A stretch of 64,000 bases of DNA from Corynespora cassiicola. Taxonomy: Eukaryota > Ascomycota > Dothideomycetes > Pleosporales > Corynesporascaceae. The notes under the pieces were generated by a model. It was not told where the DNA came from and did not search any database. It worked only from the letters and a program-made list of their open reading frames with translations. Made by a program: the position numbers and the translations under genes. Shown one piece after another: positions 12,100 to 22,111 of the stretch; positions within the stretch are counted from its first letter, which is position 1, and every line of letters starts with the position of its first letter. Location of the stretch: positions 1,488,001-1,552,000 of the forward strand of contig JAEUWY010000005.1 of assembly GCA_022059125.1 (NCBI GenBank). Reading direction: 5' to 3'.

Positions 12100-12107
12100 T
12101 TATATAC
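12100..12107 (-). promoter_or_regulatory. TATA element of the U2 snRNA gene
   Basis: Minus-strand GGTATATAA lies about 35-40 nt upstream of the estimated U2 5' end, a suitable distance for a TATA box. The assignment rests on sequence and spacing only. Confidence 0.55.
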
Positions 12108-13132
12108 CTGAATGTGCATGGCCCGTGCCCTTTGTCACGTGCTCGCGAAAGCGGTAGAATCTCGTAGAAATCGAAATGTTGAGGCTGCCTAGCCCGTGCT
12201 TCTGTGGGTCCCACAGCACCATGTGGGGGAAGGAGAAGCCGGCACCCGAGTATCGCCGAGCTTCACCCACGACGCGATGCTAGCAGAAGCCGATATCAGT
12301 AACTCTGAGTAGCTGGCTCCACGTCAGCGTTCAGTTCCTCAATACTCGAAGGTCATTTGGTTGATCTTTGAAACGCATATGCCGGTAAATCGGATTGCTT
12401 CGCATCTGCATGCATCTTTTTGGAAGCAATCTCCGTGTGCATCGCAGAATACATGTTCACCGTCTAATCACTTTAAAGTGCAGAAGATGATCATGAATCC
12501 TCAAACACCAGATTGTATCTACAAACAAATGCTACAAGTAACGAATTAGATGCTCAAAACTCTCTGTCCCGATGCCAGTGCGGCCAAACCGCTGCAGGTT
12601 GGCCGATCATGTGTGGAACACCCTGCCTAGATGTGGTGATGTTCTGGTGAGTTCAAGCTATTCAGACTAGGTTGCTGAACTTTTCCTGATTCGACCATGC
12701 AAGAGCCAAGGTCTCTTGTAAGAAGCCACGTACTGAGCAAGCGCGCGCCTAGCTTCTTGATTCTTCTCATCGAATTGTGCTACCCGACCCTTCGCTGCTC
12801 CAAGATGTTCAATCGTTGGGATTGACAGGCTGTTTTTATGTGTTTCAAGATCAAGAGAAGAGATTCGTGGGAACCCGTGGTAGAAACACACGTCCAAAGG
12901 CACCAGGGAGTGTGGTGTGTCTGTGATAGTAGCTGGAAACCCAAATGATCAGCTTTCAGGACTGGTAATTTATAATCCATATTCCGTTTTGTTTTTGATT
13001 TTTTGTGTTTTTACTATACATATATGATTCAAGCGTGCTGTACTTCATTCGTGACTCAGTGGTCGACGCTCGTTCATTTGTTTAATGCTCCAGTCCCACC
13101 CAGAGATGGTCAATGCTATCATACACATGGTT
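12108..13132. other. Gene-free 1 kb between U2 and the tocopherol-cyclase-like gene
   Basis: Moderately AT-rich with no supported gene. It contains the distal U2 promoter region and the 3' flank of the next minus-strand gene. Confidence 0.6.
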
Positions 13133-14149
13133 TCATTCCCTCTTCTCACCTCTATCTGGATAATACCCGCCTGCGAATTCTAAGCTCGCATTCTGATAGC
13201 TGACCGTCCTTACCTCCTCCCAAGTCCAAAACGCACGCATCCACGGCCAAACACTCCCTCTTCGCGAAATCTTGACTTCGATGTTTGCGAGGAAGTTCTC
13301 CGTACAAAAGTTTTTGCGAAAGCCTTCTGGAAACGGGCATGCGAGCTGGAACCAGCCCTCATCCCTTGGCGCGCTCGCCTTCAGTTCCATTTTTGAGAGA
13401 AGGGAACTGACGCTGATTGCGAACGCACGGCTTGCATAATCGATCGAAATGGACATGAAGGGCGAGAGGCCGAGTGCCGAGACCGCAAAAGGCGGCACAA
13501 AGTCGAGATTCAAATCAGGGGACCGGTAGGATATCAGGTATGCAGTCAGGCCTAGAATCTTGCCGCCTGCCAGGCAGACACCATTATCAGCGTCCCGAGC
13601 CTGGATCCACATGTGCGAAGACGGGAAGCTGGACGCCCAATTCTTCTCTTGATGGATTATCGCATGGTCAGCTTTGTTCAAGCCTAGGGATGGTATGTTG
13701 AGTTTGAAAGTGCAGGGCGAGTATAGAGAGTGCACGTGCCAGTGCAGAGGTAGCGGAAGGTGAACGAGCCAGCCTTCAGGCGTGTTCTTCTGTGGACTCC
13801 ATGGCGTATGTGAGCTCGAGGTAGCGGCTTCCAGGCTCCATTCTGAGCAGGCGAATGAGTAATTTGTTGAAGAATCCTCGCCGACGGTAACGCTGCCCAA
13901 ATCTGGCACCTGCAGTTCAAAGGCGTGGCCAGGTCCTGTTTTGACGCGCTTGATATCTGAGACCCAGTGATTGCGTTGAAAGATTGGGGAGCCGGTTTTT
14001 GGGTAGTAGGTGAAGGATACCATATGCGGGCGGTCTTTGGCATTGGGGACGCTGCAAACGATCAGAGCAATGTGTGCCCCGGACGACAGGTCGAATTTGA
14101 AGTACCAGCCTTCGAAAGCGGAACTCGAGTGTGGAGCAAAGTGCTCCAT
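13133..14149 (-). CDS. Tocopherol-cyclase-like protein
   Basis: A 338-residue single-exon frame with family hallmarks of tocopherol cyclase. The N-terminal block is APHSSSAFEGWYFKF. A central block reads IIHQEKNWASSFPSSHMWIQ, which matches the plant/cyanobacterial VTE1 pattern (xQKNWGxxFPxxWxW). The C-terminus is LEFAGGYYP. The family is a lipocalin-like beta barrel; in plants it closes the chromanol ring. The fungal substrate is unknown, and tocopherol synthesis should not be assumed. No signal peptide is seen. The conserved block begins only about five residues after the ATG, and a TAACCTAG acceptor-like string lies just upstream, so a short extra 5' exon is possible. Confidence 0.75.
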   Translation of the reverse strand: MEHFAPHSSSAFEGWYFKFDLSSGAHIALIVCSVPNAKDRPHMVSFTYYPKTGSPIFQRNHWVSDIKRVKTGPGHAFELQVPDLGSVTVGEDSSTNYSFACSEWSLEAATSSSHTPWSPQKNTPEGWLVHLPLPLHWHVHSLYSPCTFKLNIPSLGLNKADHAIIHQEKNWASSFPSSHMWIQARDADNGVCLAGGKILGLTAYLISYRSPDLNLDFVPPFAVSALGLSPFMSISIDYASRAFAISVSSLLSKMELKASAPRDEGWFQLACPFPEGFRKNFCTENFLANIEVKISRRGSVWPWMRAFWTWEEVRTVSYQNASLEFAGGYYPDRGEKRE

Positions 14150-14436
14150 TTCCTAGGTTAGATAATCCGAGGTTCAGTCAGTAGGGATGTTTGGTGGCTT
14201 CAGAGCACCGCTGAGCAGTACGTAAAAGTCATGACGTAGCGCAGCACAAAGCTTGGCAATTGGACGTGCTTAAATTCGTGATATTCACTTTTCATTACGC
14301 ATCAAGTTCATTTTCTCCGCTATCTTGTCGCTTAGTGACGCCTTCCTAACCATCAGCATATGCGCATGCCTGATCATGCTGGGCAAGACAAGACGCAGGG
14401 TCTGTTTTATTCCGCATTGACAGCACGCCAAAATCC

Positions 14437-15698
14437 TCACAACTCATCTTTAATTTGTTTCTTTCCTTCTCCAATCTTCGCTTGTTCGATCAAGCCCTTT
14501 CGGACAATGCTCGTAATCACCTCGTACGCCACCTGAGCGGCCGCAACACTCGTAATCTCTGCGGAGCTGTCGTATGCCGGGCTGACCTCGACGATATCGG
14601 CCCCCACTACATTCATGCCCTCGATACCGCGCAAAATGCGGATCAGTTCTCTCGTGGTCCAGCCTCCAGGCTCAGGCGTTCCAGTTGCGGGTGCCATTCC
14701 GGGATCGATCACATCGATGTCGATGCTGAGATAGACCGGCGTCTCGGTTCCTACCTGCTTCAGAATGGATTCGATGATGCCCTTGGGCCCGATGTCGTCA
14801 ATGTCATCGGTAGAGATGCGGACGAATCCCTGCTGTGTGTCGTCCGCATAGTCCTCATCGTCGTCGCCAGACAGGCGAGTGCGAAGTCCTGCATGTACCG
14901 AAGAGCCGTTCGCAATGAGACCTTCTTGCGCTCCGAGCCAGAACATGCTACCGTGATTGTAGAAAGACTGGGATGATACGTCCTCAGGGTCGATCCACGC
15001 AGATGGATACTTGGCTGGATGCCAAGTGTCGAGATGAGCATCAAAGTGAACCACGGCGATTGGTTGACCATAGGCCTGTTTGAGGGCTCGCAGAGCTGGG
15101 AGAGCTACGCTGTGATCTCCCCCCAAGGTGAGAAGCTTTGGCTTATGTAGGTACGGCGATGAAGAGGATTGAGACTTGGTCGTTGGTGGACGAGCAGCCA
15201 ATTCTTGATAGGCCTCAGTCATTTGACGAACGGCAAGTCCATTGTCAAAGGGTGTGATTGGAATGTCTCCGCAATCTACGATTTTGGCCCATGACGTGTA
15301 TGGGTTGAGCATCGCCCTTGGATTGAATCCCCGGAACCCAGTCTGGCGAGCGGAGCCTGCCCGAATGGCACGAGGACCGAATCTTGCTCCAGGCCGATAG
15401 CTGACTGCCGTATCAAATGGGGCTCCAATGATCCCGATGTCATATTCGGTTTCTGGATGAGTCAAGCATCTGATGTGGGGTAAATGTGCGAATGTCGATA
15501 CTCCAGAAAAGCCCCACTGGTTGCTTGTCAGCCCTGAGTGCCCCTACTCGTATGATCAATGATACGTACATCGGTCCCCCATTTTCTGTCCAGCTCGTCT
15601 AGACGTTCCTGTGAGAACCGTTCTTCATGTCCATGGTGAGCGCCATGAGCAAGCGCCGTTGGCAGAAGAGCAAGAAGCGAGGTAGCTTGCCAATACAT
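14437..15698 (-). CDS. Agmatinase / ureohydrolase (arginase superfamily) with signal peptide and C-terminal KDEL
   Basis: Mn-dependent hydrolase that releases urea from a guanidino substrate, most likely agmatine. Exons on the minus strand are 15698-15570 and 15516-14437 (53 bp intron, GTACGT donor, GCTGAC branch), giving 402 residues. Binuclear-metal ligands are all present: GGDHS (His178), FDAHLD (Asp202, His204, Asp206) and SIDIDVID (Asp309, Asp311). The fungal block KWGTD-WGFSGVSTFAHLPH spans the splice junction, which supports the model. Exon 1 encodes a signal peptide (hydrophobic SLLALLPTALA). The protein ends in KDEL, an ER-retrieval-type tail, so the enzyme may stay in the secretory lumen. 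A TTG or internal start would lose the signal peptide; the ATG at 15698 is preferred. It is divergent from the Fpg gene. Confidence 0.92.
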
Positions 15699-16228
15699 TT
15701 TTGGAAGACACAAGGAAAGCAAATCCACGAATTCAACCCAGAGTGATGGCTGAAGTCGGCATTTGTACAATGGCGACTTGAGTCTAGGGCGCGAATTATG
15801 TAACAGCGTCTCGCCTTATCGTCCGAGATGGTTGCCATGCAGCTCTGCTCTTGCGGTTAACTATCCCGAATGGGAAGGTATAGGCGCACCCCCAGAAAAT
15901 GTCACCCCGCTGGAAAGCCTAGAAAGCGGGAAAACACGGTACAGATGCGATGATTGTGACCACCGCCCCAGCCTCACACAGACTTTGCGTGGCGTAAGGT
16001 GGTGTTTGTGGCCAATGGACGGCCGCGGAAGCCGGAGGTCCCGTGAGACCGCGACATCGCGTCGAGGGACTAGCCGCGCTGCTTGCTTTTGCCAACCTCA
16101 TTTCGTCACGGCGTCATCCCCATCATCGAAACACGCCTTTGTCCGAGTTTGGCACCGCAGCATTAGATTGGAGTACCGCTTGAGAACATCCCGACCTCGT
16201 GATTCACATCCCCTTGTTTCCAGCAGCC
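15699..16228. promoter_or_regulatory. Shared divergent promoter region (agmatinase / Fpg glycosylase)
   Basis: 530 bp between two divergently transcribed start codons. No other gene is seen. I could not identify specific binding sites with confidence. Confidence 0.5.
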
Positions 16229-17660
16229 ATGCCTGAGGTAGGCTCACGACTTCCGCGCCCTGGACAACATGGACTAATGCAACACAGATCGCCGAAATAG
16301 CACGCATCGTGCACTATCTTAAGAAGCATGCAGTGGGAAAGACGATAGCTGCAGTCAAGGCTCAGGAAGACACCGTAAGAATATCCCCATTGATCCCCTG
16401 CAACGCTACCCAGAGAGCATACGCCGTATTGTTCGGCCTACAGCCATATCCAACCTAGATTGTGCACAGTTCATTAACTCATTCAAGATTATTTTCGGGA
16501 AAGTTGGCACGTCAGCATCGGCCTTTCAAGAAGCCCTGACTGGAAAGAAGATTATCGATGCTCGACAGCAGGGCAAATACTTCTGGTTGGAGATGGAATC
16601 GGCTCCACATCCACTCATGCATTTCGGAATGTCTGGATGGATGAAATTCTCCAATGACGACACTGCTTACTACCGCCCTGCCAAAGAGCAAGAAGAAGAG
16701 TGGCCGCCGCGGTTCTGGAAATTTGTCCTTGAGCTGAAGGAGGAGCCCAAATGCGAGGTTGCTTTCATTGACGCACGGCGACTGGGCCGTGTCAGGTTGG
16801 TGGATGCAAAGGCCGAAGACATGCGCAAGACGAGCCCATTGAAGGAGAATGGTCCCGATCCTGTCATTGATTCCGATATCCTTACCGTCGACTGGCTTTC
16901 TAAGAAGCTGCAGAGCAAGAGGGTACCTGTCAAGGCGCTTTTGCTCGACCAAGCGAACATTAGTGGGATTGGAAACTGGGTTGGGTGAGTAATTCCATGC
17001 CGGTACCTACGTACTCTAACAACCCGCAGGGATGAAATCATGTATCAAGCTCGCCTCCACCCAGAGCAATACAGCAACAGTTTCAGCGATGCTCAAGTCA
17101 AGAAACTCCACGACGCCATGATGTACGTTTGTAAAACGGCAGTCGATCTTCTGGCCGATTCCGACAAGTTTCCCGAGGATTGGTTGATGAAATATCGATG
17201 GGGCAAGGGGAAAAAAGAAACACCGCGACTGCCGAACGGTGCCAAGATCACATTTCTGAAGGTTGGGGGAAGGACCTCGGCCATTGTTCCAAGCCTACAG
17301 AAGAAGACCGGGGCCGTCGCTGCAGACGTCGAGGATGATGCCGAGGAATCAGGGAATGAGTCAACGGAGGAGGCCAAACCGAAGAAGGAAGCCAAAGGCA
17401 AGCTGAAGGCTGTGAAAAAGGAATCGGAAGCAGTAGCAAAACCGGCAGCTAACACCAAGCGGGGCCGCAAGAAGGAAGAAGAGGATATCAAAGATGAAGA
17501 GATAGAAGAAGCAGAGAAGACAGAGGAGCCCCCTGTTGCCAAGAAACAGAAGAGGGTCGCCAATGGCACCACAACAAAGAGCAAAAAGGGCGAGACTAAG
17601 CAAGTCAAGGCCGAGGAGGTTGGCGGTAGAAGAAGATCGGGACGGCTTGCGAAGGCTTGA
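16229..17660 (+). CDS. Formamidopyrimidine-DNA glycosylase (Fpg/MutM family)
   Basis: Base-excision repair glycosylase/AP lyase for oxidised purines or AP sites, probably nuclear. Exons are 16229-16237, 16288-16374, 16488-16984 and 17030-17660, giving 407 residues. The first coding exon is only 9 nt and encodes MPE, whose Pro is the expected N-terminal nucleophile next to the catalytic Glu. Further family blocks are MHFGMSGWMKF, FIDARRLGRVRLVD and LLLDQANISGIGNWVGDEIMYQARLHP (helix-two-turn-helix). No Cys4 zinc finger follows, as in plant and fungal zincless Fpg; GGRTSAIVPSLQK ends the conserved part. The last ~110 residues are acidic/Lys-rich with basic clusters that could be nuclear localisation signals. 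Introns are 50, 113 and 45 bp. Confidence 0.93.
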
Positions 17661-18307
17661 GTTCTGCTCGCACTTTGTACCCGTCGAAAATCCAGGTATA
17701 GCAGAAGGTGGAATTGTATCAGTAGCAAAACCGCAAGAGAGATTGTTTCGGCGTCCGATTCTGTATGAATATGAATCACCAGTGTTTTCATATCGTGTTA
17801 TCGGAAAATACCCCTCCAGGACTGGATGTGGGATTTTTTTTTTTTGAACGCAGTCGGAAGTACTAAATGCATGTAACTCCAGTGTCTCTGCGCTTTTAGA
17901 CCTAGATGAATGCCCATATTATCAAGAATCAACCAGGCAATGCATGGCCCAACGTGCTTGTTCCCAGCCCCAGCATGATGCAACAGGTGGTGTGAAGGCG
18001 GCGGCGGCACGTGCGGTAGTGGGCGCTAGTTGGCCGGCGGCGCTCGCTGACCCGCCGACGTCGAAATTCAAAGCTCCCCCACTGCAACGTAGCGCTGCTG
18101 GAGAGCCGCACATTCCCTCGGAGCGGTCCGTTACTTGTTAGCTCCTCGACATGATACCGATTTTGACGTGAAGCCCCCGTCTGTATTTCTCGCCCTCAGC
18201 CTTGCCCGCTCGGTCCCCGCCCTCAGCGACATCGTCGATCCCGTCTGGACACCTTCGTAGGCGCATACAACCACAGTCAATGCCCAACCGAGGGCACAAC
18301 CGCCACC
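17661..18307. other. Intergenic 647 bp: 3' flank of Fpg and promoter of NAA15
   Basis: No gene seen. It has a T run at 17836-17845 downstream of Fpg and GC-rich DNA near 18000. CGCCACC directly before the NAA15 ATG is a good start context. Confidence 0.5.
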
Positions 18308-21023
18308 ATGCAGCCATTACCGTCCAAGGAGAACTCTCTCTTCAGATCATTGGTCAAGTACTATGAGTCGAAGCAGTACAAGAAAGGTACACATTGCACC
18401 CTCCCGCGTGTCGCACTTCTCTGACGCGCCCCAGGCCTCAAAGCCGCAGACCAGATTCTGCGCAAGGTTCCCAATCATGCCGACACGCAAGCCATGAAGG
18501 CTCTCATCCTCAATTCCACCGGCCAAGGCGAGGAAGCCTTTACGCTCGCCAAACTCGCCCTCAAGAATGACATGAAGTCGCACATTTGCTGGCACGTGTA
18601 CGGTCTGCTGTGGCGCTCGGTGAAGAACTACGAGGAAGCCATCAAGGCGTACAAGTTCGCGCTTCGCATAGAGCCCGACTCGCAGAATATTCTACGCGAC
18701 CTTGCACTTCTCCAGTGCCAAATTCGCGACTTCGAGGGTTACATTGACAGCAGGCGCAAGATCCTGACGGCTCGCTCGCAGTTGCGACAGAACTGGACAG
18801 CCCTGGCCGTGGCATACCACCTTGCCGGGAACCTTCTAACCGCCGAGAAGACGCTTACGACATACGAAGAGACGCTGAAGCAGCCCCCGCCGCGCACCGA
18901 TCTCGAACACTCCGAAGCGGTCCTGTACAAGAACACCATCATCTATGAGTCAGGTGATGTTCAGCGCGCCTTGGATCATTTGGAAGAGATTTCGAAGACG
19001 AACCTTGACCGCACCGCTGTTCTTGAGCTCCGAGCCAAGTACTTGTTGGAACTGGGAAAGATGGAAGAGGCAGAGAAGGCATACAGGACGCTTTTGAGCA
19101 GGAACAGCGAATATAGAGCGTATTACGATGGCTTGGAAAAGTCACTTGGATTGGATCGTTCCGACGACGCGTCTATTGAGAAACTTGCGGCCATTTACGA
19201 ATCGTACGCTGCTAAGAATGAGCGCAACGACGCTGCCAGGCGGATACCGCTCGATTTCTTGAAAGGCAAGTCGGTTGAAATCGCATTCCGATTAGACTTG
19301 AGCTGACGAATAGACAGGCGATGCTTTTAAGACGGCAGCAGACCAATATCTGCGGAGGATGCTCAACAAGGGCGTTCCTTCGACCTTCCCGAACATCAAG
19401 GCTCTATACAACGATGCCGAGAAGAAGTCCATAATCGAGGATTTGGTCCTTGGTTATACCTCGGAAAAGAAGATGAACGGATCGGCTGAAGGCGAGACGA
19501 ACGGTGACGTTTCTGACCGCTTCGAGCAATCCGTACTCTATTTCCTTGCTCAGCATTACAACTACATCCTAAGCCGCGACCTCCAGAAGGCGGTGGAATA
19601 TATCGACCGCTTGATCGAGCTCAGCCCCAAGTCCGTGGATTACCACCAAACCAAGGCCCGCATCTACAAGCACCTAGGAGACACCCAGAAAGCCGCAGAG
19701 ACGATCAACGATGCACGGAAACTCGATCTCAAGGACAGGTACATCAACACCAAATGTGCCAAGTACCAACTCCGAAACAACGAGAACGACAAGGCCCTGG
19801 ATACCATGAGCAAGTTCACGCGCAACGAGGCTACCGGAGGTACTCTTGGAGATTTGCATGACATGCAGTGCATGTGGTATCTCCTGGAGGATGGTGAAGC
19901 CTACATGCGTCAGAACAAGTTGGGTCTTGCGCTGAAGAGGTTTACTGCGGTATCGGATATCTTCGAAACATGGCACGAAGACCAATTCGATTTCCACAGC
20001 TTTTCGCTACGAAAGGGCCAGATCCGGGCTTACATTGACATGATCAGATGGGAGGATCACATTCGTGACCATCCCTTCTTTACTCGGGCGGCCATTTCTG
20101 CAATCAAGATTTACTTGAAGCTTGCCGACAAGCCAGAATTGTCGGATCCCAACTATATCCCTGACCTGGACAAGATGGATGCTTCAGAGCGCAAGAAGGC
20201 GCAAAAGAAGCTCAAGAAAGAGCAGGAGAAGGCCGAGAAGGCCGAGGCTGACAAGAGGGCTGCTGCTGCTGCAAAGGCCACTGCTACTCCAGATGAGGAG
20301 AAGAAGAAGGTCGACGAGGATCCGAGGGGCGAGAAGCTACTTCAAACCAAGGAACCCTTGCAGGTGGCATTGAAGTTCCTTCAGCCACTCCTTGAGTTCA
20401 GCCCCAAGAACATTGAGGGACAGAACCTTGGTTTTGAAGTGTACTTTAGGAAAGGTATGTGGATTTTTGAATCTGTAAACTCAACGTGTGCTAATCAATC
20501 CAAAGAGAAACACGCACTTGCAGCTAAGTGCCTACACAACGCTCGTAGCATTGACAGCTCGAACCCCAAGCTCCACGAGCAGGCCACTCGCTTCCGACAA
20601 GCCAGTCAGTCATATCCGATGCTCCGTCTCTTTCTTTGCCCCTATCACTAACACCTTGCAGTCAGCGCATCAAAGGATACCATCTCGGCCCCCGTCCTCG
20701 AGACTCTCAACACAGAGTTCACTACACCACCCCCGGACGCCGATCTCAAGGCCTTCAATGACACCTTTATGAAGGAACATCCCGAAAGCCCCGCCCACCT
20801 GCAAGCTGCCTACAACATCCGTTACATCCTCGACAACAGCACAAAAGCCCAGAATGAGGCCGACCTGAAGAAGCTCCTCGAGTTCCCTAGCACCACCATT
20901 GACGTAGCTGCTGCTGGCCTTTCCTACCTTGCCGAGTGGAACAGCGACGAGAAGACGGTGGAGGAGTACCGCGATGCGGCGGCCAAGCGCTGGCCCACTG
21001 CCACCATCTTCCAGAAGAATTAG
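18308..21023 (+). CDS. NAA15: N-terminal acetyltransferase A auxiliary subunit (Naa15/Nat1)
   Basis: Ribosome-associated TPR scaffold that carries the Naa10 catalytic subunit in the NatA complex, which acetylates nascent chains. Exons are 18308-18386, 18435-19265, 19318-20454, 20506-20604 and 20662-21023, giving 835 residues, the usual family length. The N-terminus (ENSLFRSLVKYYESKQYKKG-LKAADQIL), TPR-like helical repeats throughout and the Lys/Glu-rich ASERKKAQKKLKKEQEKAEK segment in the last third are typical. Intron 2 (19266-19317) begins GCAAGT: it is a GC-AG intron, and only this junction restores LDFLKG-DAFKTAADQYL. Intron 3 (51 bp) is stop-free and a multiple of three, so retention would add 17 residues. 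It is convergent with SEC13. Confidence 0.95.
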
Positions 21024-21344
21024 ATCTCGGGGCTGCGTCGTCCAATTCTCGGCCCCCTCTTTCCCTTAGGCGGTGCAAGGTGACGGAACCATGCGGATTG
21101 CTTCGTTGATTTGTTCGTGTGGTAATGGCCGAGATATTATTTCCCCCCCCCTCGCTCTTGGTCGAGGACGGGAAGAGTCGAATTTTGCATTTTCCCCCCT
21201 CTTCTCTCCATTTGTCTCTCTGCGTGTGCATGTCCAAATTCATTCCAGTCGAGCCAGTCGAATAGGTAGGTAGGTGAACAAGCAAGCAAGCAAGTCGGTA
21301 GTACCACGGCATTAGCGCTCGCGCAAGCGGCATCTCTCGATCTA

Positions 21345-21372
21345 CTTCTTCTTCTTCTTCTTCTTCTTCTTC
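21345..21372. repeat. (CTT)n microsatellite
   Basis: Nine CTT/TTC units, then an imperfect continuation with CGT and CCT interruptions. Confidence 0.95.
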
Positions 21373-21627
21373 GTCTTCTTCCTCTTCGGTTTTTTCTTTC
21401 CTTCTGTTGGTAGATGGGTGGTGGGGCGCGTGCATAGACGAGTCCTCTTGAAGGCGTGGGCAACTGTTCTTTTCTTCCATTTCGCATTTTGCGGCGGGGC
21501 GCGCTGGTCGGGCGGGCGGCTGCCCGTCTCAGACGTGTGGGCTGCGAGTGCGTGATTGCGATGCGCCGGAAAAGATGGACAGAAAAAAGTTCTTTTTTTT
21601 GTGTCATGTATGTAGATGCTCGTTGGA

Positions 21628-21655
21628 GTAGGTAGGTAGGTAGGTAGGTAGGTAG
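21628..21655. repeat. (GTAG)7 microsatellite
   Basis: Seven tandem GTAG units. A shorter GTAG tract is also seen at about 21264-21275. Confidence 0.95.
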
Positions 21656-22111
21656 GCAAGAGATTGTATGAGAAAAGAGTAGTCCTGTCCGAACCGTACT
21701 CCGCCTTGGGATTGCGTGTACCCGACTCGCCATATATGTCTTTGCCCATCTCTGCCCATACATAAGCTCCTCTCAAAGGTATCTGATAAAAGAATTTCCA
21801 AAATCACGCAAGCATGCAAGCATGCAAGCACCAATTCGAGCAGAGTCATGTAGAGAGAAAATCGAAGTTGTTAATCTTCCGGATATCGTCTATTCATCAC
21901 CACCACCACACCGCCCCACCAGCAGCAGTCTCAATATCAAAACAAGACCCAGCGGTTCCACCAAGCCCTATGCCTTCTCAATTCTCAACCAGTTCCGTAC
22001 GCGACCGATTGTATAGACGAAAATGCGCCAGATGAAGAGGCCAAATATCGGGGTGCCGAGTTGTGCGCTCATGAGGGATTTGCATGGTCAACGTCGATGC
22101 CGGGCACAACT

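Larger units (their letters stand above)
21024..22111. other. Convergent intergenic region NAA15 / SEC13, repeat-rich
   Basis: 3' flanks of both genes. Lys/Arg-rich frames on the minus strand come from the CTT and GTAG microsatellites and are not credible genes. Confidence 0.7.

Noticed and set aside
13133..13215. Possible intron (GTAAGG...CTTAG) at the 3' end of the tocopherol-cyclase-like gene
   Set aside because: Splicing would shift the frame and remove the family-like ending LEFAGGYYP.
21137..21776. Lys/Arg-rich minus-strand frames
   Set aside because: Generated by the CTT and GTAG microsatellites in a convergent 3' region.
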